Shown here: positions 18,009 through 26,761 of the stretch, in pieces
Numbering within the stretch: position 1 is the first letter of the stretch
Layout: each line of letters opens with the position of its first letter
From: JANRJY01 sp033763735
Lineage (GTDB): Bacteria; Bacteroidota; Bacteroidia; Cytophagales; UBA9547
Direction: 5' to 3'
Length of the DNA: 64,000 bases
Assembly: GCA_033763735.1 (NCBI GenBank)
Contig: JANRJY010000067.1
Location: 1 to 64,000, forward strand
Position numbers and translations under genes: made by a program
Notes under the pieces: model-generated
What the model was told of the DNA's origin: nothing
What the model saw: the letters and a program-made list of their open reading frames with translations, nothing else
The model's database searches: none

Positions 18009-18739
18009 TGAGTTATTTTAAAACAATTGCATTAATTGGATTATTGTCGAATGCAGGAATGATATTAGGCCAAGACAATAAATTATCTGAACAAGAGATT
18101 AGAGACGGATGGAAGTTGCTTTGGGATGGCAAAACCACTCAAGGATGGAAAGGTGCCTTTCAGGAAACATTTCCTTTAAAAGGTTGGAAAATTGAGAATG
18201 GTGAGCTTATTGTTCAAAAAAGTGATGGAGGCGAATCAACCAACGGTGGAGATATTATCACCACAGCATATTATGATAATTTTGAACTCACCTTGGAAGT
18301 TAAATTAACTCCCGGTGCAAACAGTGGCATAAAGTATTTTGTAGACCCAACTTATCTAGTGCCTAAAGGCTCAGCTAAAGGTTTGGAATTTCAGTTATTG
18401 GATGATGAAAAACATCCGGATGCCAAAAATGGCAGAGATGGTAATCGCACTATAGGCTCGCTTTATGATTTAATTACAGCAAGTAAAGACAAAAAACCGG
18501 CACCCATTGGCGAGTGGAATAGAGTACGTATAGTTTCTAAAAATAATAAAATTGAACATTGGCTAAATGGGATGAAAGTAGTTGAATACGAGCGAGGCAG
18601 TCAGCAATTCAAAGACTTAGTAGCCATCAGTAAGTATAAGGATATTCCTGATTTTGGAATGAAACCCAAAGGACCCATTTTGTTACAGGACCACGGGGAT
18701 GAAGTACATTTTAAAAATATTAAGCTGAAGGTGTTGTAG
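18008..18739 (+). CDS. Secreted DUF1080 protein (3-keto-disaccharide hydrolase family)
   Basis: A 243-residue protein with a signal peptide (cleavage near MILGQ, residue 22) and one concanavalin-like DUF1080 domain: WKLLWDGKTTQGWKG, then NSGIKYFVD, GLEFQLLDDEKHPDAKNG, GEWNRVRIVSKNNKIEHWLNG, and the terminal LLQDHGDEVHFKNIKLK. Characterised members cleave 3-keto-glycosides made by an oxidoreductase partner. Here two Gfo/Idh/MocA oxidoreductases follow in the same run, which fits that pathway. It is the first gene of the LacI-controlled unit, with the operator abutting its ATG. Confidence 0.85.
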   Translation: MSYFKTIALIGLLSNAGMILGQDNKLSEQEIRDGWKLLWDGKTTQGWKGAFQETFPLKGWKIENGELIVQKSDGGESTNGGDIITTAYYDNFELTLEVKLTPGANSGIKYFVDPTYLVPKGSAKGLEFQLLDDEKHPDAKNGRDGNRTIGSLYDLITASKDKKPAPIGEWNRVRIVSKNNKIEHWLNGMKVVEYERGSQQFKDLVAISKYKDIPDFGMKPKGPILLQDHGDEVHFKNIKLKVL

Positions 18740-18857
18740 AAATGGTGTTTGACTTTTTGTCAAATACTCCTAACGATTTAAGTAAAAGTGCAACTAATGC
18801 ACCAAAGATTGTAGCAAAAAGGATAAATGAAAGTACGTATGCAGAAATTACAAACAT
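18720..18857 (-). CDS. Possible 45-residue membrane micro-protein
   Basis: A minus-strand frame (MFVISAYVLSFILFATIFGA...) with one strong membrane helix at residues ~3-27 and a polar tail (KKSNTISTTPSA). Its 3' end overlaps the end of the DUF1080 gene by 20 bases. No family is recognised. It is one of two such frames on the minus strand in the 375-bp gap between the DUF1080 gene and the next plus-strand gene. Confidence 0.3.
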   Translation of the reverse strand: MFVISAYVLSFILFATIFGALVALLLKSLGVFDKKSNTISTTPSA

Positions 18858-18978
18858 TATTTTAACTTTTCTAAATCGTCATAAATATTACTTACAAAAA
18901 TAATGATTACTATCCATAAAATCAAATCAATCAAAATTGATAAATAAAAAAGGCATTGTTTAATAATATCTAAGTTTG

Positions 18979-19092
18979 CTAAATCACTTTAATAAAGTTA
19001 ATAATATAAATTACAATACCTACAGCTACAAATGCCAAAATATTGACCAATTGTATATGAAAATCAATCTTTTTATTTAAATAATCTTTCAT
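18979..19092 (-). CDS. Possible 37-residue membrane micro-protein
   Basis: From an ATG at 19092, the frame encodes MKDYLNKKIDFHIQ followed by one membrane helix (LVNILAFVAVGIVIYIINFI) and KVI. A further frame between it and 18858 also encodes a membrane-helix peptide ending IYDDLEKLK but lacks a normal start codon. Three successive helix-coding stretches on one strand in a short gap is more than expected in random AT-rich sequence, but none is recognised. Confidence 0.3.
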   Translation of the reverse strand: MKDYLNKKIDFHIQLVNILAFVAVGIVIYIINFIKVI

Positions 19093-19114
19093 CAAATAAA
19101 ATTTCGACAAATAT

Positions 19115-20431
19115 ATGGAAAGAAGAGAATTCATCAGAAACACCTCCCTATTTGGAACAGGATTAGTTTTGACCTCATATGCCGGATCAAATCTGGCATA
19201 TGGAGCACCCAGCGACAAGGTAAGAGTAGCATTGGTGGGTACGAATAGCAGAGGCCTACATGTAGGTAAAATATTTGCCGGAATGCCCAATGTAGACATT
19301 GCCTTTGTATGTGACGTAGACCAATTAGTGACGGATAAAACAATTGCTGAAATTGAAAAAATTACCGGCAAAAAGCCCAAGGGAGAAAAAGATATTCGCA
19401 AAGTGGTTGCGGATAAAAATGTAGATGCTATCATGATTGCCACGCCTGATCACTGGCATGCACCAATGGCTATCATGGGATGTGCTGCCGGAAAACATGT
19501 GTATGTCGAAAAGCCTGCAAGTCATAATCCAAACGAAGGAGAAATGTTAGTTGCAGCAGCTGCAAAGCACAATCGAATTGTTCAATTAGGTAATCAGCGT
19601 AGATCATTTCCCGGTGTAAATCAAATGGTAAATGATGTGAAATCGGGAATCATTGGTAATGTCTATTTTGCCAAAGCTTGGTACACTAACAATAGAAAAC
19701 CTACCATTCTTAAACCCGGAACTGTTCCGGCTAATTTGGATTGGGACCTGTGGCAAGGACCAGCACCTCGTAGAGAATTTAAAGATGGATATGTGCACTA
19801 CAATTGGCATTGGTTTTGGCATTGGGGTACTGGCGAGGCCTTAAATAATGGAACACACGAATTAGATGTGGCTCGTTGGGCAATGGGATTGGAATATCCA
19901 ACCAAAGTAGTGTCGGCCGGAGGCCGATATCAATGGAAAGATGACTGGGAAACTCCTGATACGCAGACAATCACTTTTGAATTTGACAAAAAAGCTTCTA
20001 TTCTGTGGGAAGGCAGAAGTTGCAACAATTTTATGTATGAAGGTTCGGGCAGAGGGGTGTATCTGTACGGAGATAAAGGCACTATCGTATATCCGGGAGG
20101 TGATGCATACAAAGTATTGGATTATGATGGTAAACTCATTAAAGAAGTAAAAGAAGGTACTGTTATGGACCCTACCAATACTGTGTCGGCTACAGCAGGA
20201 TTGGATGGACTGCATGTTCAAAATTTCCTTGACGCAATTCGAGGAACTGTAAAACAGACTTCACCTATTTCAGAAGGACATAAATCGACATTATTACCCC
20301 AATTAGGAAATATTGCATTCCGAACCGGTCAAACACTTTATTGTGATCCTACCAATGGAAAACCAAAAGATGCACAAGCAATGAAATTGTGGAGTAGAGA
20401 GTATGAGAAAGGCTGGGAACCGAAGTTTTAA
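19115..20431 (+). CDS. Gfo/Idh/MocA-family oxidoreductase with Tat-type signal
   Basis: A 438-residue NAD(P)-dependent sugar oxidoreductase. The N-terminus MERREFIRNTSLFGTGLVLT carries a twin-Arg and hydrophobic stretch typical of Tat export in Bacteroidota. The Rossmann part follows (VRVALVGTNSRG, CDVD at 66-69, EKP at 132-134, the conserved Lys of the family), then the C-terminal alpha/beta domain with NNGTHELDVARWAMG containing the catalytic-site His. It would oxidise a glycoside, most likely at C3, in the periplasm. Together with the DUF1080 hydrolases in this run it could form a 3-keto-glycoside cleavage route. The exact sugar is unknown. Confidence 0.88.
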   Translation: MERREFIRNTSLFGTGLVLTSYAGSNLAYGAPSDKVRVALVGTNSRGLHVGKIFAGMPNVDIAFVCDVDQLVTDKTIAEIEKITGKKPKGEKDIRKVVADKNVDAIMIATPDHWHAPMAIMGCAAGKHVYVEKPASHNPNEGEMLVAAAAKHNRIVQLGNQRRSFPGVNQMVNDVKSGIIGNVYFAKAWYTNNRKPTILKPGTVPANLDWDLWQGPAPRREFKDGYVHYNWHWFWHWGTGEALNNGTHELDVARWAMGLEYPTKVVSAGGRYQWKDDWETPDTQTITFEFDKKASILWEGRSCNNFMYEGSGRGVYLYGDKGTIVYPGGDAYKVLDYDGKLIKEVKEGTVMDPTNTVSATAGLDGLHVQNFLDAIRGTVKQTSPISEGHKSTLLPQLGNIAFRTGQTLYCDPTNGKPKDAQAMKLWSREYEKGWEPKF

Positions 20432-20465
20432 GAAATTATAAATTGTGAATGTTAAATTTTAAATT

Positions 20466-21722
20466 ATGAATGTTAAATTAATTATTGGATCGTTACTATT
20501 AGCACAAACCCTACTTGCCCAAAACATCAAAGTCGATCGATTTGAAGGGAAAATAAAGGAATTTGAGCAGGAATTTGCCACAGGAACACTTCCTAAAGAT
20601 GCTGTCGTATTGTTGGGGAGTTCATCTTTTGCCAATTGGGGAAAAAAAGCGAATGAGATGTTAGCACCTTACCCGGTAATCAATCGTGGATTTGGTGGAA
20701 GTACTGCCGCAGAAGCCATCTATTATTTTGATAGAGTGGTGTTGCCACTTAAACCTAAAGTCATTTTTTATTATGAAGGGGAAAATGACCTTGCTGCCGG
20801 CTTTTCAGTAGATTCTACATTTGCTAACTACCTCAAAATGGTCAAGTTAGTAAAGAACAAATTGCCTGGCACAAAATTTGTTGCACTTTCTGTTAAGCAC
20901 AGTCCTAGTAGAAAACACATTCGTGCCAAACAAATATTATACAACGGTATGGTAAGAGGAATTACAAAAACGGACCAAGACTTGGGATTTGTCGATATCG
21001 TACCTTTACAGTTTCGTCCCGATGGAACAATTGATCCTGATATGTTTACCTCTGATAGTCTGCACGTATCGGATGCTGCTTATATGAAATGGGCTACTCG
21101 AATGAAGCAATATCTTGAAACTGTGTTTCCTAAACCATCAACTCAAGAGAAATGGGTAACCATATTTAACGGAAAAGATTTTGATGGTTGGGAACAAAAA
21201 GGTGGCGCAGCCAAATATGAAGTTAAAAATGGCGTTGTAGTTGGCACTGCAGTCCTAAATACACCTAATTCTTTTATGTGTACTAAAAAAATATACAAAG
21301 ATTTTATACTTGAATTTGAAGTACTTGCCGATACCAACCTCAATTCAGGAGTACAATTCAGAAGCAATTCTCGTCCGGAATATAAGGAAGGGGTGGTTCA
21401 TGGATACCAATGTGAAATAGACCCTTCGGAACGCAGATTCAGTGGAGGCATATATGATGAGCAACGCAGAGGTTGGTTGTACAAACCCGAAGGCGACCCT
21501 TATGCACAAATGGCGTTTGATCGTAAAGGATGGAATAAATACCGCATTGAGGCTATTGGAACAACATTAAAGACTTATATTAACGGTAAATTAGTAACAG
21601 ATATTATTGATACTTTAGAAGCTTCCGGTTTTATTGGTTTGCAAGTGCATTCCATTTGGAAAGGCGATTTTGAAGCCGGAAAACAAATAATGTGGCGAAA
21701 TATTCGCATTTGCGAAAAGTAA
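20466..21722 (+). CDS. SGNH hydrolase-DUF1080 fusion protein
   Basis: A 418-residue secreted protein (signal peptide 1-18, cut after LLAQ). Residues ~25-205 form an SGNH/GDSL esterase domain: block I GSSS (51-54, nucleophile Ser), block II GFGGS (75-79), block III GEND (105-108), and block V DSLHVSD (about 194-200). Residues ~213-418 form a DUF1080 domain (EKWVTIFNGKDFDGWEQ, NSGVQFRS, GFIGLQVHSI). An ester-removing domain fused to a keto-glycoside-hydrolase-like domain suggests action on an acylated glycan. It lies 35 bases after the Gfo/Idh/MocA gene in the same operon. Confidence 0.85.
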   Translation: MNVKLIIGSLLLAQTLLAQNIKVDRFEGKIKEFEQEFATGTLPKDAVVLLGSSSFANWGKKANEMLAPYPVINRGFGGSTAAEAIYYFDRVVLPLKPKVIFYYEGENDLAAGFSVDSTFANYLKMVKLVKNKLPGTKFVALSVKHSPSRKHIRAKQILYNGMVRGITKTDQDLGFVDIVPLQFRPDGTIDPDMFTSDSLHVSDAAYMKWATRMKQYLETVFPKPSTQEKWVTIFNGKDFDGWEQKGGAAKYEVKNGVVVGTAVLNTPNSFMCTKKIYKDFILEFEVLADTNLNSGVQFRSNSRPEYKEGVVHGYQCEIDPSERRFSGGIYDEQRRGWLYKPEGDPYAQMAFDRKGWNKYRIEAIGTTLKTYINGKLVTDIIDTLEASGFIGLQVHSIWKGDFEAGKQIMWRNIRICEK

Positions 21723-21734
21723 AATTGCAATTGA

Positions 21735-23180
21735 ATGAGTTTGAGAAAAAGGCGTTTTGTAATGATTATATGCGTTATTTCGTTTTGCAATATATACGCA
21801 CAATTAATTTTTCCTACTAAAAACGAATCTTCACAAATTCAATTTTTCAAACCTGAAAACAAGGATTTGTTTGTAGGTGATCCAATGCCTTTTTATAAAT
21901 CTCCTTATTTTCATATATTTTGGCTACTTGACCAAAATCATCATGAAGGTATGAATGGCTTAGGGGGTCATATATGGGCGCATAGTATTAGTACCGACCT
22001 AAAAAGTTGGAAACATTACAAAAACAGCATAGAAATTACGGATAAAGAAGAAAAGTCCATTTGTACAGGCTCAGTCATATATTATGATGGACTTTATTAT
22101 GCATTTTACGCACTCAGAACAGATATAAATGGCGATGGAAAAAAGGAAGAGTTTTTAAAGTTGGCAACCAGTAAAAATGGAATTGATTTTGAAAAAACAC
22201 CTGAATCAAGATTCAAAATTGTACCTGATACATCTTTATCTCAAATGCACTTTCGCGATCCCTTTGTATATTATGATAGCGACAAAAAGCATTTTTTAAT
22301 GATAGTTTCAACTGCCAAAAAAAACACCCAACCAAATACAACAACTTATGGTCTTTTAGTGTACTATGTTTCTAAAAATTTAAGAAAATGGAAATATATG
22401 GGCACATATTTGGAACCGAATCTAGGGTTCATACCTGAATGCCCTGATTTATTCAAATGGGGAAATACATATTTTTTATTATATACACCAGGTGGAGGCA
22501 CCAGATATGCGTATTCCGATTCGCCTTATGGCCCATGGAAAATGCCCTCAAACAATAATTTGGGTTGTGATTATGCGTATGTGTACAAAACAGCAACATT
22601 TAATTACGACCGAAAAATTGCCGTGGGTTTTGTGCCTTCAAAGGAAAATTCTAAAAATGATGGGGCTTGGCAATATGCCGGTAATATGATATTGAAAGAA
22701 TTAATAAGAGAAAAAGACAATCAACTCTCTTTTAAACAAGTTGAAGAATTGATTCAAACATATTCCAAAGAACTGACACTTGATCCAATTGAAGTAAACG
22801 AGCAAGTCAAACAATCAATTCCCAATGTGCCTACAAATGCGAGGCTGAAAGCTAATATTCAAATAAATAAACCTAATTCCATTATTGAATGGATGATTCG
22901 GGTGGATGACAAAGGTTATGGATATCCCTTAAAAATAGATTTAGAGAAAAATGAATTAACACTGTCAAATTCTAAAGTTAATTTCAATAAAATTCAAGAT
23001 TTGAATATTGAACTTGATATTGTTATGCAAAATGATATCATTGATGTGTGCGTTAATGGGGTACGCTGCATTACCAATCGTTGCCCGGAGTACAAGGGCA
23101 ATAAAATCAATTTTTATGCCTATAAAGGTGCTTATACCATTAAAGAATGCAAAATAAGTGAACTAAAATCATCCCCATAA
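21735..23180 (+). CDS. Secreted GH32-like five-bladed beta-propeller glycosidase
   Basis: A 481-residue protein with a signal peptide (ending CNIYAQ). The propeller carries the three acidic positions of the GH-J/GH-F clans: Asp49 in VGDPMPFY, Asp175 in MHFRDPF, and Glu235 in PECPDLF; WAHSISTDLKSWKHY is the GH32-type strand. A C-terminal beta-sandwich of ~130 residues follows, as in GH32 enzymes. It is expected to hydrolyse a fructosyl- or related linkage, but the leading WMNDPNG motif is replaced by VGDPMPFY, so specificity may differ from known fructosidases. It ends 1 base before the next ATG. Confidence 0.7.
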   Translation: MSLRKRRFVMIICVISFCNIYAQLIFPTKNESSQIQFFKPENKDLFVGDPMPFYKSPYFHIFWLLDQNHHEGMNGLGGHIWAHSISTDLKSWKHYKNSIEITDKEEKSICTGSVIYYDGLYYAFYALRTDINGDGKKEEFLKLATSKNGIDFEKTPESRFKIVPDTSLSQMHFRDPFVYYDSDKKHFLMIVSTAKKNTQPNTTTYGLLVYYVSKNLRKWKYMGTYLEPNLGFIPECPDLFKWGNTYFLLYTPGGGTRYAYSDSPYGPWKMPSNNNLGCDYAYVYKTATFNYDRKIAVGFVPSKENSKNDGAWQYAGNMILKELIREKDNQLSFKQVEELIQTYSKELTLDPIEVNEQVKQSIPNVPTNARLKANIQINKPNSIIEWMIRVDDKGYGYPLKIDLEKNELTLSNSKVNFNKIQDLNIELDIVMQNDIIDVCVNGVRCITNRCPEYKGNKINFYAYKGAYTIKECKISELKSSP

Positions 23181-23181
23181 A

Positions 23182-24564
23182 ATGAAAAGAAGAGAATTTA
23201 CCGCTCATACTGGAATTGTATTGGCAGGAAGCGCAATTATTCCAAATATTATTAAAGCAGCACCAACCAAAAAACGCGTAGCAATGGTGGGTACCGGTGT
23301 TAGAGGCATTACTTTTTGGGGTAAAAATGTACAAGACAATTATAAAGAAAGTATTGAATTTGTAGGGTTGTGCGATATTAATCCGGGCAGAGTGGCTTTT
23401 GCCAAAAAGTATATTGGAGTTAACTGTCCTACTTTTACCAATTTTGAGGAAATGGTAAAAAAAACCAAACCTGATACGGTTATTGTTACCACTGTAGATT
23501 CAACACACGATGAGTTCATAATCAAGGCATTAGAACTAGGGTGCGAGGTAATGACCGAAAAACCCATGACTACAGATGAAAATAAGTGTAAAGCTATATT
23601 AGAAGCAGAGAAAAGGACGGGTAAAAAGGTGATTGTTGGCTTCAATTACCGTTATGGCACACTATTTTCAGCAATCAAAGAACAAATTTCCAAAAACGTG
23701 ACCGGGGAATTGGTTTCAATAGATTTTAATTGGTATTTGAATGTATATCATGGAGCCGATTATTTTCGTAGATGGCACGCTTATAAGGAAAAAAGTGGCA
23801 CCTTATTAGTCCATAAATCCACACATCATTTTGATTTGTTAAATTGGTTTATTGACTCCGATCCTATCGAAGTAATGGCCTACGGTTCGTTGGACCATTA
23901 TGGTAAAAATGGAAAATTTCGATCTACACATTGTCGACCTTGCACTTTCAAAAATGACTGTAAATTTTATAATGACATTACCAAAGACCAATTAAAAATG
24001 GACTTGTATGTAGCCAATGAAAATTATGATGGTTATTTAAGAGATGCTTGCGTATTTCGAGAAGACATTAATATCTACGACAAAATGAGCGTGCAAGTAC
24101 GCTATGCCAATGGTGTATTAGTAAACTATTCACTTACTACCTATTCCCCTTATGAAGGCTGGAGAATAGCTTTCAATGGCAAGGAAGGTCGATTGGACAG
24201 TTCGGAAGGTATTCCATGGGAATATGATAATTCCGACCAAGAAAATTTACATAAAAAAGAATTTAGTCAAAATGCGGGTGAAGAAATCTATTTTGAGAAA
24301 ATGGTGGTAATGAAAAATTTCGGCACACATGAATTAATTAAAGTGCCTGTCTCCAAATCAGGACATGGTGGTGGGGATAAAAAACTCCACGATAAAATAT
24401 TTAAAGATCCTAATACTCCTGACCCATTTAGGCATGCAGCGGGAACTAGAGATGGTGCAATGAGTGTTTTGGTTGGGATCGCTGCAAGGAAATCGATTGA
24501 AGAGAAAAGAATCGTAAAACTCAATGAACTAACTGATATTGCCTTGCAAGCCAAAAGACCATAA
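23182..24564 (+). CDS. Gfo/Idh/MocA-family oxidoreductase, second copy
   Basis: A 460-residue oxidoreductase with a Tat-type start (MKRREFTAHTGIVLAGSAII). The Rossmann fold reads KRVAMVGTGVRG, with CDIN and TEKPMTT (catalytic Lys), and the C-terminal domain has LLVHKSTHHFDLLNWF with active-site His residues. A Cys cluster, HCRPCTFKNDCKFY (~residues 251-264), is an insertion not seen in the copy at 19115. It belongs to a different subfamily from that copy. Role in the pathway: oxidation or reduction of a sugar or cyclitol intermediate. Confidence 0.85.
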   Translation: MKRREFTAHTGIVLAGSAIIPNIIKAAPTKKRVAMVGTGVRGITFWGKNVQDNYKESIEFVGLCDINPGRVAFAKKYIGVNCPTFTNFEEMVKKTKPDTVIVTTVDSTHDEFIIKALELGCEVMTEKPMTTDENKCKAILEAEKRTGKKVIVGFNYRYGTLFSAIKEQISKNVTGELVSIDFNWYLNVYHGADYFRRWHAYKEKSGTLLVHKSTHHFDLLNWFIDSDPIEVMAYGSLDHYGKNGKFRSTHCRPCTFKNDCKFYNDITKDQLKMDLYVANENYDGYLRDACVFREDINIYDKMSVQVRYANGVLVNYSLTTYSPYEGWRIAFNGKEGRLDSSEGIPWEYDNSDQENLHKKEFSQNAGEEIYFEKMVVMKNFGTHELIKVPVSKSGHGGGDKKLHDKIFKDPNTPDPFRHAAGTRDGAMSVLVGIAARKSIEEKRIVKLNELTDIALQAKRP

Positions 24565-24574
24565 ACGATTATTG

Positions 24575-25030
24575 ATGAAAACATTATTTAATCCGGATAG
24601 TTTGCTGGAAATTCAATTAAGAATTCAAAAATTAACACCTGATAAAGTTCCTTTATGGGGACAAATGGAAGTTGCTCAAATGCTCGCTCATTGTAGTAAT
24701 CCTTTAGAAAGCGCCATGGGTAAAGTCATATTCCGCTCAGAAGAAAATGCCTTAAAAATACTTATATTAAGAATATTCTTTAAAAAGATGAATTATAGCC
24801 CTGCACCTTTTAAGAAAAACTTACCTACAGTTCCCTCATTTAAAGTAGTAGAACAAAAGCAATTTGAAAAAGAAAAACTTCGCTTACTACAGAACGTTTC
24901 AGATGCTTTTGAAAAGGGGTTGGATTCTTCATGGTCATCTCATCCCAGTTTTGGGTATTTTACACCCGAACAATGGGGATTAGTACATTACAAACATTTG
25001 AATCATCATTTAACACAATTTGGCGTTTAA
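24575..25030 (+). CDS. DUF1569 (DinB-like) protein
   Basis: A 151-residue cytosolic protein from ATG 24575 (MKTLFNPDSLLEIQLRIQ). It shows the DUF1569 pattern: PLWGQMEVAQMLAHCSNPLE, NLPTVPSFKV near the middle, and HPSFGYFTPEQWGLVHYKHLNHHLTQFG at the end. The spaced His residues would bind a metal in the four-helix bundle, as in DinB-type enzymes. Function is unknown. It lies 10 bases after the oxidoreductase and 3 bases before the SDR gene, so it is co-transcribed with the uronate genes. Confidence 0.75.
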   Translation: MKTLFNPDSLLEIQLRIQKLTPDKVPLWGQMEVAQMLAHCSNPLESAMGKVIFRSEENALKILILRIFFKKMNYSPAPFKKNLPTVPSFKVVEQKQFEKEKLRLLQNVSDAFEKGLDSSWSSHPSFGYFTPEQWGLVHYKHLNHHLTQFGV

Positions 25031-25033
25031 TTA

Positions 25034-25846
25034 ATGAATTTATTTGATTTAAAAGAAAAAACAGCTGTTGTTACAGGTGGAACTGGTGTTTTAGGAACAG
25101 CTTTTTGCGAAGGCTTAGCACAAGCTGGCGCCAATATTGTAATTCTAGGTCGCAGAAAAGAAATTGGAGATGAAAAAGCCAAAGCCTTGAGAGACAAAGG
25201 CTATAAGGCAATAGCAGTAGCGGCAGACGTGCTGAATTTCGAACAATTAGAAGCTGCTAAGGAAGTGATGCTCAAAGAATTTGGAACAATAGATATTCTC
25301 GTTAATGGTGCAGGAGGCAATATGCCTGGTGCTACCATCATGCCGGATAAAACTATTTTTGATATTAATATTCCTGATTTGAACGCGGTGTTGGCGCTCA
25401 ACTTACAAGGAACTATTTATCCTACGCAAGTATTCGGCAAAGTGATGGCAGATCAAAAATCAGGATCCATCATTAACATTTCCAGCATGACAGCTGCTCA
25501 GGCACAAACTCGCGTGATGGGTTATTCTGTAGCCAAAACTGCCATTGATGGATATACACGATGGATGAGCATGGAAATGGCGTTGAAATTCGGTGAAAAA
25601 ATTCGAGTAAATGCCATAGCGCCAGGGTATTTCTTGACAGAACAGAACCTTAGACTATTGACAAACGAAGATGGAAGTTTGACAGAACGCGGTAAACTCA
25701 TCATTCAAAACACCCCATTCAAACGATTCGGAAAACCCGAAGAATTAGTAGGAACACTTATATGGCTAGCATCCGAGGCCTCCGCATTTGTATCAGGAAT
25801 AGTTGTACCTGTGGATGGAGGATTTATAGCTTGGAACGGAATATAG
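25034..25846 (+). CDS. SDR-family D-mannonate oxidoreductase (fructuronate reductase)
   Basis: A 270-residue short-chain dehydrogenase. The nucleotide-binding TGGTGVLG (15-22), NGAGG, the catalytic ISSMTAAQ Ser and YSVAK Tyr/Lys are all present. The N-terminal MNLFDLKEKTAVVTGG and the N-linked insertion GNMPGATIMPD are typical of the SDR-type D-mannonate oxidoreductase, which interconverts D-fructuronate and D-mannonate with NAD(P)H. UxuA, the next step, is encoded at 26762, with only a toxin-antitoxin-like insertion in between. That context makes the assignment likely. The cell location is the cytosol. Confidence 0.82.
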   Translation: MNLFDLKEKTAVVTGGTGVLGTAFCEGLAQAGANIVILGRRKEIGDEKAKALRDKGYKAIAVAADVLNFEQLEAAKEVMLKEFGTIDILVNGAGGNMPGATIMPDKTIFDINIPDLNAVLALNLQGTIYPTQVFGKVMADQKSGSIINISSMTAAQAQTRVMGYSVAKTAIDGYTRWMSMEMALKFGEKIRVNAIAPGYFLTEQNLRLLTNEDGSLTERGKLIIQNTPFKRFGKPEELVGTLIWLASEASAFVSGIVVPVDGGFIAWNGI

Positions 25847-25949
25847 TGATTAATGAGTAATTAGTAATGCGTAATTTGTAACGATTAATGTTTAATGGGT
25901 AGAAATCCAAAATCTAATATAGTAAGAGATTAAAGTTTTCAATTTAAAC

Positions 25950-25957
25950 TATATTTG
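25950..25957 (+). promoter_or_regulatory. -7 promoter element of the DUF4258/YgiT pair
   Basis: TATATTTG is an exact TAnnTTTG match ending 5 bases before the ATG at 25963. It gives the pair its own promoter inside the uronate operon, with a nearly leaderless transcript. Confidence 0.5.
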
Positions 25958-25962
25958 TATTA

Positions 25963-26241
25963 ATGATTTGTAAAGAAATACGTTTTTCAGGACATGCATT
26001 GTTGCAAATGTTTAAAAGAAATATTGAAACAATTGATGTTAGGGAATGTATTTTAAATGGAGAAGTAATTGCTGATTATCCAAGTGATAAACCATATCCT
26101 AGCAAACTACTTTTGTCGAAAAAAAGTAAGCCTTTGCATGTAGTTGTTGCTCAGGATGTTGAGAATAGTATTTGTATAGTTGTCACTGCTTATTTTCCTG
26201 ATTTGCAAATTTGGAATTATGATTTTAAAACTAAAAAGTAA
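25963..26241 (+). CDS. DUF4258 protein, probable toxin
   Basis: A 92-residue RelE-fold-like protein. DUF4258 hallmarks are IRFSGHALLQMFKRNIETIDVRECILNGEVI, DKPYPSKLLL, and the closing strand HVVVAQDVENSICIVVTAYFPD. These proteins are encoded directly before a YgiT-type zinc-finger protein, and this is the case here (5-base gap). They are thought to be RNase-like toxins. It interrupts the uronate gene run and has its own promoter, so it is probably a later insertion. Confidence 0.75.
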   Translation: MICKEIRFSGHALLQMFKRNIETIDVRECILNGEVIADYPSDKPYPSKLLLSKKSKPLHVVVAQDVENSICIVVTAYFPDLQIWNYDFKTKK

Positions 26242-26246
26242 TATTT

Positions 26247-26474
26247 ATGGAATGTGTAGTTTGCAAAAATGGTAATATGGTTGAAGGAAGCACAACCATT
26301 ACTTTTGAAAAGGAAGGTCAAATAGTTTTGTTTAAGAATGTTCCAGCCTTAGTTTGTCAAAACTGCGGTCACTTCACAATTACTGAAGAACAGACAGAAA
26401 TAATTCTTTCAAGAGCAAATAATTCAATCAAAAGTGGCGCTGAATTAGAAGTTTTGAATTTAAAAGTGGCATAA
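26247..26474 (+). CDS. YgiT/MqsA-type zinc-finger antitoxin
   Basis: A 75-residue protein with two CxxC pairs: Cys-Val-Val-Cys at 3-6 (MECVVCKNG) and Cys-Gln-Asn-Cys at about 37-40 (LVCQNCGHFTI). This is the N-terminal zinc-ribbon of MqsA-type antitoxins, here without the C-terminal XRE helix-turn-helix, so DNA binding would have to come from another part or another protein. It lies 5 bases after the DUF4258 gene. It is expected to neutralise that protein by direct binding. Confidence 0.75.
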   Translation: MECVVCKNGNMVEGSTTITFEKEGQIVLFKNVPALVCQNCGHFTITEEQTEIILSRANNSIKSGAELEVLNLKVA

Positions 26475-26476
26475 AA

Positions 26477-26761
26477 GTGATATTGCTTATTTTAATACTT
26501 TCAACAATATTTATTGGAATACCTGTATTTTTCTCATTCCTATTATCAAGAAATATTATTAAAAATTCTACATTAACATACTACGCATCTTCTTTGGTAA
26601 TAGAATTTTTATTCTTTTTAATGTTAGTGAGTTCAGAAAAAACAGACTATTCAGGATGCAGATATCCTATATGGGCTATGTTAATTGGGTCATCAATATA
26701 TCTTGTTCCAATTATTTTATTAATACAAATGTTTTCAAATTCTTTAATTGCAAAAAAATAA
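26477..26761 (+). CDS. Small three-helix membrane protein
   Basis: A 94-residue hydrophobic protein that starts with GTG at 26477, 2 bases after the antitoxin stop, and ends immediately before the uxuA ATG at 26762. Three membrane helices are visible (residues ~1-20, ~37-53, ~64-86). No family is recognised. Its tight fit between flanking genes argues that it is real. It may belong either to the toxin-antitoxin insertion or to the uronate run. Confidence 0.5.
   Translation: MILLILILSTIFIGIPVFFSFLLSRNIIKNSTLTYYASSLVIEFLFFLMLVSSEKTDYSGCRYPIWAMLIGSSIYLVPIILLIQMFSNSLIAKK

Noticed and set aside
18748..18764. TTTGAC-TTTTT-GTCAAA hairpin after the first DUF1080 gene as a terminator
   Set aside because: The stem is only six A/T-rich pairs and there is no T-run after it.
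18979..19443. Long version (154 codons) of the minus-strand frame
   Set aside because: Its first two thirds lie opposite the well-supported Gfo/Idh/MocA gene; only the last 37 codons from ATG 19092 are free-standing and were kept as a low-confidence candidate.
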